DNA of 64,000 nt, taken from NCBI RefSeq assembly GCF_026409565.1, contig NZ_CP112881.1, forward strand, positions 3,603,501 to 3,667,500, read 5' to 3'. This document shows positions 52,012 to 58,749 of the stretch, one piece after another. This DNA is from Sneathiella aquimaris. Its GTDB lineage: Bacteria; Pseudomonadota; Alphaproteobacteria; Sneathiellales; Sneathiellaceae. How positions within the stretch are numbered: the first letter of the stretch is position 1; every line of letters starts with the position of its first letter. The position numbers and the translations under genes were made by a program. Under the pieces are notes generated by a model. That model worked only from the letters and a program-made list of their open reading frames with translations, did no database searches and was not told the origin of the DNA.

Positions 52012-53181
52012 TTACTCCCGCTCCAGAATTAGGGTTGCGCTGCCGTGTCTTGTTCCCAGCGACCCGCCAGTTCCCTGAGCAATGGCCAGATCGCAATTGG
52101 GCACCTGAACCGCCGGATGTGCTTCCCCGCGAAGCTGGCGAACGGCCTCGACGACCTTGGTCATCCCGCCGCGATTGGCCGGATGATTATTACAAAGTCC
52201 GCCGCCATCCGTGTTAAACGGCAATTTTCCAACACCAGAAATCAAATTGCCATCGGCAACGAACTTTCCGCCCTCACCCTTGGCGCAGAAACCCAAGTCT
52301 TCCAGCTGCATCAGAACCGTGATGGTAAAGCTGTCATATATGGACGCATATTTAATGTCTGCGGGGGTAACACCCGCTTCTTCAAACGCCGCGGCCCCCG
52401 ACCAGGCGGCGCCGGAATAGGTTAAATCAATACGGCCGCCGTTCTGATGTTTCGGTGCTTCACCCGCCCCTTTTAACTTAACCAATGGCCGGTTCAGGGA
52501 TTTAGCAATCTCAGGCGCAACAACAACCAACGCACCGCCGCCATCACTGATCACACAGCAATCCAGACGGTGCAAAGGGTCGGAAATCATCGGTGAATTG
52601 ACCACCTCTTCAACCGTCACCACCTTTTGCAACATGGCATTTGGATTGTGCTGCGCATGATGCGACGCAGCCACTTTAATCCAGGCAAGTTGCTCGCTTG
52701 TCGTTCCAAACTCATGCATATGCCGTTTGGCGCACATACCATACATATTTGAAATCGTTGGGGAAAACGGAAATTCAAAAGCGACATCCGGCGCAGACAT
52801 TCCGTAATTGCGCGGTGCCGTGCCTGTCGCCATCCCTTCCGCCCGGGGCCGTCCGGCCAGCGTTATCAGGGCGACCTTGCATTTTCCAAGGGCAATGGCT
52901 TCCGCCGCATGGGCGACATGAATAAGATACGAAGACCCTCCGGTTTCGGTGCTATCCATATGACGCAGCTTCAGGCCCATATAGTCGGCAAGCGACAGGG
53001 GCCCAAGGCCGGGAGCATCTCCTGCGCAGAAATATCCGTCTACATCGTCTTTAGTAAGACCCGCATCTGCAAGAGCACCTTGGGCGCATTCAGCATGTAA
53101 TTGGGCAAGTGATTTATCGACGGCCTTTCGTGTCGGATGCTCGAAAGCACCCGCAATATAAGCCTGACCATTTAAAGACAT
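52012..53181 (-). CDS. Thiolase-superfamily protein without the usual nucleophilic cysteine (SCP2/Ltp-like)
   Basis: 389 residues in the SCP2-thiolase/lipid-transfer branch: MSLNGQAYIAGAFEHPTRKAVDKS, the segment DSTETGGSSYLIHVAHAAEAIA (about 76-97) where classical thiolases have the reactive Cys but here Gly-Gly-Ser-Ser-Tyr is found, FPFSPTISNMYGMCAKRHMHEFG, RLDCCVISDGGGALVV and C-terminal GGGLCNNHPANRGG...IAQGTGGSLGTRHGSATLIL. Lacking Cys, it may act as a retro-aldolase like Ltp2, together with the DUF35 protein encoded next. The substrate is unknown. Starts the minus-strand unit. Confidence 0.88.
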   Translation of the reverse strand: MSLNGQAYIAGAFEHPTRKAVDKSLAQLHAECAQGALADAGLTKDDVDGYFCAGDAPGLGPLSLADYMGLKLRHMDSTETGGSSYLIHVAHAAEAIALGKCKVALITLAGRPRAEGMATGTAPRNYGMSAPDVAFEFPFSPTISNMYGMCAKRHMHEFGTTSEQLAWIKVAASHHAQHNPNAMLQKVVTVEEVVNSPMISDPLHRLDCCVISDGGGALVVVAPEIAKSLNRPLVKLKGAGEAPKHQNGGRIDLTYSGAAWSGAAAFEEAGVTPADIKYASIYDSFTITVLMQLEDLGFCAKGEGGKFVADGNLISGVGKLPFNTDGGGLCNNHPANRGGMTKVVEAVRQLRGEAHPAVQVPNCDLAIAQGTGGSLGTRHGSATLILERE

Positions 53182-53310
53182 GGTACATCATCCCTTTCTC
53201 TCATTTATTGTTGTTTATTGACGCTAGGGAATCGCGTTTTCATGCATTAGCGGTATCAAAACCACTATCATTTATCAATAGTTTATTCGGTTATTCGAAC
53301 CGGGCAGCTC

Positions 53311-53733
53311 TTAACCTTTATGGTCACGAAGCCCCAGATCTTTTGTGGAAACCGGAGAGGATGCCTGTTCCGAGCCTTGCAACGCTTCTTCTACTTTTTT
53401 GCAAATCTCATCGAGCGTAAAAGGTTTCGGGACCACATCATAAATCAAATCTTCAAGATTATAGGCCCGCTGACGCTCCGCCGCATAGCCGGTCATGAGA
53501 AGGATTTTAAGATCAGGCTGTTCTTTTGCCACCTTCAGGGATAGTGCAATTCCATCCATAATCGGCATCACGATATCGGTCAGCAGTAAGTCAAACGGCT
53601 CTTCTTCCTGCAACGCATGAAGCGCCTCTGCCCCATCCCGCACGGACACCACCTGGTGCCCGTGATGGGTCAGTGCACGTTCGACAAATTCCCGCAATGA
53701 AGCTTCGTCATCTGCAACAAGTATCCGTGCCAT
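53311..53733 (-). CDS. cpdR: CpdR-type single-domain response regulator
   Basis: 140 residues, nearly all receiver domain. MARILVADDEASLREFVERAL, Asp in DLLLTDIVMPIMDGIALS (about 53), TGYAAERQRAY and the Lys in VVPKPFTLDEICKKVEEAL; no output domain. This pattern fits CpdR of alphaproteobacteria, which when unphosphorylated primes the ClpXP protease for cell-cycle substrates and is controlled by CckA-ChpT. The N-terminal half matches well; the C-terminal tail is longer (SEQASSPVSTKDLG). It lies 15 bases after hpt on the same strand. Confidence 0.82.
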   Translation of the reverse strand: MARILVADDEASLREFVERALTHHGHQVVSVRDGAEALHALQEEEPFDLLLTDIVMPIMDGIALSLKVAKEQPDLKILLMTGYAAERQRAYNLEDLIYDVVPKPFTLDEICKKVEEALQGSEQASSPVSTKDLGLRDHKG

Positions 53734-53748
53734 CGAATGCTTAAACCT

Positions 53749-54285
53749 TCATTTATCCAGGATATGGCCAATATACGGCAATTCCCGGTAATAATGCGCG
53801 TAATCCAGACCGTAGCCAATAACAAAAAGATCGGGACAGTCAAAACCCACAAAATCAGCTTCGAAATCAACGACCCGTTTACCTTTTTTATCCAGCATCA
53901 GGCAGGTTTTTACAGTTTCCGCACCGCGAGACATCAGTTCGTCCCGTGCAAATTCCATGGTCCGACCGGATTCCAGAATATCATCAATCAACAGAACTTT
54001 CCGTCCTTTGACCGTGTCCATGATATCGCGTGTGATGACAACCGTACCGCTACTGATTGTTTTATCACCATAGGACGACAGGGCCATAAAATCGATTTGG
54101 GGGCGGACGCCAGCATGATGCAGGGACCGGATCAGGTCCGCTGCAAAAACAAAGCTTCCCTTCAGAACCGCAATAACCAGAATGTCCCGACCCAGATCAG
54201 ACGCAATCTGCTCAGCCAGTTCTTCATTTCGTTTTGCGATCTGTGCACTTGAAAACAGGGTTTCAATATTTGGCTCAGAAGCCAT
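53749..54285 (-). CDS. hpt: Hypoxanthine phosphoribosyltransferase
   Basis: 178 residues from ATG 54285, which has GGAGAATAAA upstream (a TTG four codons earlier contains that site, so it is not the start). PRTase fold: VIAVLKGSFVFAADLIRSL, the PRPP motif VLLIDDILESGRTMEFARDEL and the C-terminal VGFDCPDLFVIGYGLDYAHYYRELPYIG. It salvages hypoxanthine and guanine. It is followed by cpdR. The same neighbourhood is known in other alphaproteobacteria. Confidence 0.95.
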   Translation of the reverse strand: MASEPNIETLFSSAQIAKRNEELAEQIASDLGRDILVIAVLKGSFVFAADLIRSLHHAGVRPQIDFMALSSYGDKTISSGTVVITRDIMDTVKGRKVLLIDDILESGRTMEFARDELMSRGAETVKTCLMLDKKGKRVVDFEADFVGFDCPDLFVIGYGLDYAHYYRELPYIGHILDK

Positions 54286-54331
54286 TTTATTCTCCAACTC
54301 AGGTTCGGCGATTAGCCTTCATAAATTCAGT

Positions 54332-55054
54332 TTATTGCGTAGCTTCTGGTTTCTTTGGAACCACAAGATCCGCCTTAACGCGTTTGGCCTCTTCAGGGGG
54401 CTGGTTCATACTGGACGAGAATTCCACTGTTCCCCATGGCGCAATTTCTTTTTCATCAAGTTCTTTGCTCCAGCTGTAAACATGCTGTTTTTTAGCATCG
54501 AGCAATTGAATGGCAACTCGGGGAAGCGGTCGCACCGTTCCGGTAACATTCACAATTTTTCCCGTAACGGTCAGGCGAACTACCCCTTTTTCCAGAATTG
54601 ACTTGGATGTTACTTCCCGAATTTCCAAACCAAGCTTATTCGAGGTTTGCACATCAATTTTGAGCATCTGATATAATTTTGCAGACGCCGGCAGGAACTT
54701 CACAACGTAATCACGCCCATAAAATACGCCGGCGCCAATCCCGCCCAGAATCACCAGGAACAATAGCCAGCCGATCCAGTTTCTTTTTTTCCGGGGCGGT
54801 GCTTCCGTCGTCCGGCGACGGGAAGACGACGCCGACATCTCGCGAATACTCATCTCCGGAGTGGGCGCGGCTCCTTCTTCAACAGTGTCCGTAATTTCGA
54901 CACTCTCTTCTGTTAGCACTTTCGGGACATCAGCAGGAGGATACTCCCGCCATTTATGACCACATTTGGCGCATTTGACTGTTCGGCCATCTGGTCCGAC
55001 AGAAGCCGCGTCGATCAAATAACGCGTTGAACAGGAAGAACAAGTTAATATCAT
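54332..55054 (-). CDS. MJ0042-type zinc-ribbon domain protein with a membrane anchor
   Basis: 240 residues. MILTCSSCSTRYLIDAASVGPDGRTVKCAKCGHKW (1-35) is the N-terminal MJ0042 zinc ribbon (two CxxC). A charged, Thr/Ser-rich linker, one membrane helix (about 92-109) and a periplasmic beta-domain of the DUF3426 kind (about 125-235, LGLEIREVTSKSILEKGVVRLTVTGKIVNVT) follow. Function is not established. It is divergent from ftsE, with 125 bases between them, and is just upstream of hpt on the minus strand. Confidence 0.85.
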   Translation of the reverse strand: MILTCSSCSTRYLIDAASVGPDGRTVKCAKCGHKWREYPPADVPKVLTEESVEITDTVEEGAAPTPEMSIREMSASSSRRRTTEAPPRKKRNWIGWLLFLVILGGIGAGVFYGRDYVVKFLPASAKLYQMLKIDVQTSNKLGLEIREVTSKSILEKGVVRLTVTGKIVNVTGTVRPLPRVAIQLLDAKKQHVYSWSKELDEKEIAPWGTVEFSSSMNQPPEEAKRVKADLVVPKKPEATQ

Positions 55055-55179
55055 GAGCAGGAAACATTCAGTCCACGGGTTAAACGTACTTTTTTATAGG
55101 CATTTGATTGAACATGCACAAGACTGGCTGATAAATCTACGTTAGTTTATTGTTCAATTGTGTTTTTGGGGAGGCTTTA

Positions 55180-55878
55180 TTGATCAGATTTGAAAATGTC
55201 GGCATGAGATACGGCATGGGGCCGGAGGTTCTCAGGGATATTAATCTTCATCTGGGACCTGGCTCGTTTCATTTTCTGACCGGCCCTACCGGTGCTGGCA
55301 AAAGCTCTTTGCTCAAACTTCTCGCTCTTTCCCATCGACCAAGCCGCGGGTTGCTGACATTGTTTGGACAGGAAGTCAGCAGTTTAAGCCGAAAGGATCT
55401 GCCTTCATTTCGACGCAAGATCGGCGTGGTATTTCAGGACTTCAGATTGCTCGATCATCTGTCGACTTTGGACAATGTGGCGCTTCCCTTGCGAATCGCT
55501 GGTGCCGACGAAGACCAGATTTATAAAGATGTTGCTGAACTTTTGGATTGGGTGGGTCTTGGTGCCCAGATCGATGCCAAGCCCCCCACGTTATCTGGCG
55601 GTGAAAAACAACGGGTTGCGATTGCCCGGGCCGTGATCAACCGACCTCAGCTTCTTATTGCCGACGAGCCAACCGGCAGCATGGATCCGGAAATGGGACT
55701 TCGGCTCATGCATCTTTTTCAGGAATTGAACAAAATCGGTACGACCGTTGTTATTGCAACCCATGACATCGGACTGATCCGACGTTTTTCCAATCCCGTG
55801 ATGTATCTGAAAGACAGCACCCTTCATTTCAGCCGGTCAGACGAGTATCTGGAACAATATCATCGGAGTACCTTGTGA
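55180..55878 (+). CDS. ftsE: Cell division ATP-binding protein FtsE
   Basis: 232 residues from TTG 55180, five bases after GGGGAGG (55168-55174); an earlier TTG at 55150 has no such site. LIRFENVGMRYG, Walker A GPTGAGKSSLL (about 36-46), Q loop VFQDFRLLDHLS, signature LSGGEKQRVAIARA and Walker B LLIADEPTGSMDP are all present. With FtsX it forms an ABC complex that activates peptidoglycan hydrolases at division. First gene of a tightly packed five-gene operon ending with plsC. Confidence 0.95.
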   Translation: MIRFENVGMRYGMGPEVLRDINLHLGPGSFHFLTGPTGAGKSSLLKLLALSHRPSRGLLTLFGQEVSSLSRKDLPSFRRKIGVVFQDFRLLDHLSTLDNVALPLRIAGADEDQIYKDVAELLDWVGLGAQIDAKPPTLSGGEKQRVAIARAVINRPQLLIADEPTGSMDPEMGLRLMHLFQELNKIGTTVVIATHDIGLIRRFSNPVMYLKDSTLHFSRSDEYLEQYHRSTL

Positions 55879-56762
55879 TAAGTGTATTTGGTAAATCCGC
55901 AGAATTGCAGCTGGAAAAGGACGTTTCCAGTAAATATCTGCCTGTCGTCATTTCCTCCATGATTTTTCTGGCGAGCCTTGCTCTGGCCGGGCTTTTTTCC
56001 ATCCATTCTGCTGTTCAGGACTGGTCGAACGCGGTTAGTGGCAACCTCACGGTCGAGATTGCTTATGAAGAAGGCACCAATCTGGATAAGAAAGTCCGGA
56101 TCGCAACCGATTTTCTAAAAACCTTTCCGGGCCTTGAAAAGGTGCAGCCGTTAGACAAGTCAGATACAGCCAAATTACTAGAGCCATATCTGGGACGGGC
56201 CGACGTGATTAAGAACCTGCCCCTTCCCAGGCTGATTGAAGTTACCATTGCAGAAGGGAGTTCTGTCGATTTACTGGCTGCTGCCAAGAAATTGTCGGAT
56301 GCCGTTCCGGGCGCTGTTTTAAACACCCACCGGCCTTGGTTGAACAAGATGATCCTGCTGGCCCGCTCGGTACAAATCCTTGCCGGTGCCATCATGCTGC
56401 TGATCAGTATTGTCACGGTCATTATCGTTATTTTTGCCGCGCGAACGGGTATGGTGATGCATCAGGACATCATTGAAGTTCTTCATCTGATCGGTGCTCA
56501 GGACAAATATATCGCTCGCCAGTTTCAGAATTATTTTACCCGGCTCAGCTTTCTGGGTGCCCTGCCCGGCCTCTTTCTTGCGCTTCTGGTTATGCAGATC
56601 TTTTCCTTTCTCGCTGGCCGTCTGGATGCCAGTTTGATCACCGCGCCAACAATGATATTGGAAGGATGGGTTGCTTTGTCTATGCTTCCCGTTCTGGTAG
56701 CACTTCTGACGAGATATACAGTGCGCTGGATCGTATTGGGCTCACTAAAACGGATGATGTAG
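55875..56762 (+). CDS. ftsX: Cell division protein FtsX
   Basis: 295 residues, starting with GTG overlapped by the ftsE stop (GTGA). A membrane segment at about 25-43, a periplasmic domain (45-155) and three more helices (about 164-187, 215-240, 258-280) give the FtsX layout; the cytoplasmic loop TGMVMHQDIIEVLHLIGAQDKYIARQFQNYF is typical. FtsX is the membrane partner of FtsE and recruits hydrolase activators. Its stop is directly followed by the HAD phosphatase gene (one-base gap). Confidence 0.92.
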   Translation: MISVFGKSAELQLEKDVSSKYLPVVISSMIFLASLALAGLFSIHSAVQDWSNAVSGNLTVEIAYEEGTNLDKKVRIATDFLKTFPGLEKVQPLDKSDTAKLLEPYLGRADVIKNLPLPRLIEVTIAEGSSVDLLAAAKKLSDAVPGAVLNTHRPWLNKMILLARSVQILAGAIMLLISIVTVIIVIFAARTGMVMHQDIIEVLHLIGAQDKYIARQFQNYFTRLSFLGALPGLFLALLVMQIFSFLAGRLDASLITAPTMILEGWVALSMLPVLVALLTRYTVRWIVLGSLKRMM

Positions 56763-56763
56763 C

Positions 56764-57315
56764 GTGCTGGTTTTACTGGATAGAGATGGCGTCATAAATG
56801 AAGACCGGACCGATTTTGTCAAATCACCGGACGAACTGGTTTTTATTCCCAACGCCCTTGAAGCCATTGCCGCACTCAATGCAGCCAGACATTATGTTGT
56901 GATCGTTACAAACCAATCCTGCATTGGCCGGGGGCTTATTACGGAAGAGACCCTGACCAGCATTCACAATAAACTGCGCACGGAATTACGCCGCCAAAAC
57001 GGGAAAATCGATCAGATTTTCTTTGCCCCGGATACCCCGTGGGAAGCGACTGAAAACAGAAAACCCGGTGCTGGCATGATCAGGAGTGCACTTAGCCAAT
57101 TTCGGACAGCCCCGGAACACGCGGTCATGATCGGGGACAGCCTGCGGGATCTGCAGGCAGCACAAAAAGCGGGGTGCCATCGCATTCTGGTACAGACGGG
57201 CAAGGGACTTAAAACCCAGAAAGATGGATTTGATCCTGAAATACTTCCCATCACCGTTGCGAAAGATTTATCTGAGGCGACCCGTTTCATTCTGGATGGA
57301 CGTTTTAAGCCATGA
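56764..57315 (+). CDS. HAD-IIIA family phosphatase (GmhB-like) lacking the zinc-binding cysteines
   Basis: 183 residues from GTG 56764. HAD motif I LLDRDGVINED (5-15), motif II VTNQSCIGRGL (49-59), RKPGAGM and motif IV MIGDSLRDLQAAQKAGCHRILVQTGKG. This pattern is that of D-glycero-D-manno-heptose-1,7-bisphosphate phosphatase. In classical GmhB the loop before RKPxPGM carries CxH and CxC zinc ligands; here it reads APDTPWEATEN with none. The enzyme is thus a zinc-free variant, perhaps with another phosphate ester as substrate. It sits between ftsX and ydcF; both joins overlap or are within four bases. Confidence 0.85.
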   Translation: MLVLLDRDGVINEDRTDFVKSPDELVFIPNALEAIAALNAARHYVVIVTNQSCIGRGLITEETLTSIHNKLRTELRRQNGKIDQIFFAPDTPWEATENRKPGAGMIRSALSQFRTAPEHAVMIGDSLRDLQAAQKAGCHRILVQTGKGLKTQKDGFDPEILPITVAKDLSEATRFILDGRFKP

Positions 57316-57920
57316 AACCCAGATCCCGAATCTTCATACAGCTTCTTTTGATCCTGATCGCGCTATGGGCTGGTGCCTTTCTGTTTTATGTCCGGGAAAT
57401 TACGAGCGGGATATATTCCAATAGCACCAGCGCTGACGGAATTGTCATCCTGACCGGTACCCCCGGACGCCTGAAACTGGGCTTTGAATTGCTGAAAACA
57501 GGGGCCGGAAAGCGCTTACTGGTATCGGGCGTGCATACCAGCGTTACAAAAACGCAACTTGGTAAAGCAATGGGAGAAAGCACCGTTCTTATGGATTGCT
57601 GTGTCGATCTTGGCCGAATTGCAAAAGATACGGTTGGAAACGCCTATGAAGCATCGCTCTGGGCCGAGGAGCATGGCTTTAATGACATTCTGGTTGTGAC
57701 CAGCGCCTATCATATGCCCAGATCCCTTGTTGAGTTGCGTCGGCAACTTCCGGACAAAAACCTGATCGCCTATGCTCCCGCTGATGATACCGATGCACTA
57801 AAACGCTGGTGGCGCAGCCCCAAGTTACTGTATGTACTGGTTGCTGAGTTTAACAAATATGTCATCAGTCTGGTTCGAGCCAGAATTGAAATGATTGCTA
57901 TGAGTGGACCCGATACGTGA
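57312..57920 (+). CDS. YdcF family (DUF218) protein
   Basis: 202 residues. An N-terminal membrane anchor (about 8-26), then the DUF218 core with ADGIVILTGTPGRLKLGFELLKTGAGKRLLVSGV, a DTVGNAYEASLWAEEHGFNDILVVTSAYHMPRSLVEL segment (about 112-148) and a C-terminal helix. ElyC/YdcF proteins act in envelope or undecaprenyl-phosphate biology; the exact reaction is unsettled. The gene overlaps both neighbours by four bases and is a regular member of the alphaproteobacterial ftsEX-ydcF-plsC operon. Confidence 0.88.
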   Translation: MKPRSRIFIQLLLILIALWAGAFLFYVREITSGIYSNSTSADGIVILTGTPGRLKLGFELLKTGAGKRLLVSGVHTSVTKTQLGKAMGESTVLMDCCVDLGRIAKDTVGNAYEASLWAEEHGFNDILVVTSAYHMPRSLVELRRQLPDKNLIAYAPADDTDALKRWWRSPKLLYVLVAEFNKYVISLVRARIEMIAMSGPDT

Positions 57921-58645
57921 CTTTTTTAAGATCAACTCTCTTTTTTCCGTGTTTTTGGCTTTGGTCCATTTTCATGAACCTTCTGTTTTTGCCTGCCCTG
58001 GCATTTGACAAAAAATGGATTGTGCTGGGCCAATCAATCTGGACCCGCGGGATAATGTTCCTGATGCGCACGATCTGTGGCCTTAAAGTCGAGATTCGCG
58101 GACAGGAATATATTCCAAAAGGGGCTGGCCTCATCGCCGCAAAACATCAGTCCGCATTTGAAACCATGGTTTTTCACGCGTTGCTGAAAGATCCAGCCAT
58201 GGTCTTGAAAAAAGAGCTGTTGAGCATCCCGATTTACGGGTGGTATTGCAAAAAGACCGAAATGATTGCGGTTGACAGAAACGGCCATGCTGCCGCTTTA
58301 AAAGCGATGATCAAACAGGCACAGGATGCGCTGTCAAATGACCGGCCAATTGTCATTTTCCCAGAGGGTACGCGCAGCGCGCTGGACAGTGATCTTCCCT
58401 ATCAGCCGGGTATTGCGGCCCTTTATTCCAAACTGGATACCCCCGTCACACCGATGGCCCTGAACACCGGTGTTTTCTGGCCACGGAAACAGTTCGTCTG
58501 TAAACCCGGAACCATCATAATCGAATTCCTTCCACCAATTCCCGCTGGTTTGAAACGCAAAGACTTCATGGCGCAGCTGAAAGAGACAATCGAGCCGAAA
58601 ACAAAAGAGCTGGTTGAAGAAGGACGCAAAGCCCATCTCTCCTAA
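57917..58645 (+). CDS. plsC: 1-acyl-sn-glycerol-3-phosphate acyltransferase
   Basis: 242 residues from GTG, overlapping ydcF by four bases (GTGA). An N-terminal hydrophobic segment (about 8-25), the acyltransferase motif AAKHQSAFETMVF (about 74-86) and FPEGTRSALDSD with the glycerol-3-phosphate site, then PVTPMALNTGVFWP. The usual HxxxxD is HxxxxE here (His-Gln-Ser-Ala-Phe-Glu). It makes phosphatidic acid at the inner membrane. Last gene of the operon. Confidence 0.92.
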   Translation: MTFLRSTLFFPCFWLWSIFMNLLFLPALAFDKKWIVLGQSIWTRGIMFLMRTICGLKVEIRGQEYIPKGAGLIAAKHQSAFETMVFHALLKDPAMVLKKELLSIPIYGWYCKKTEMIAVDRNGHAAALKAMIKQAQDALSNDRPIVIFPEGTRSALDSDLPYQPGIAALYSKLDTPVTPMALNTGVFWPRKQFVCKPGTIIIEFLPPIPAGLKRKDFMAQLKETIEPKTKELVEEGRKAHLS

Positions 58646-58703
58646 GGCAACCAACCAAAACGGTTTAATATATGGATCGATCATTTCATTTATCGGGGTG
58701 TTT

Positions 58704-58715
58704 ACTATATACTGT
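58704..58715 (+). promoter_or_regulatory. NrdR-box-like/-10-like site upstream of nrdJ
   Basis: ACTATATACTGT (58704-58715) partly resembles the NrdR box core and includes TATACT, a good -10 hexamer (58708-58713), about 36 bases before the nrdJ start. A second box at the usual spacing is not visible, so only a promoter is moderately supported. Confidence 0.3.
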
Positions 58716-58749
58716 CGTAAATTAGAGTTTTGGTTAGCCAGGAGTTCCC

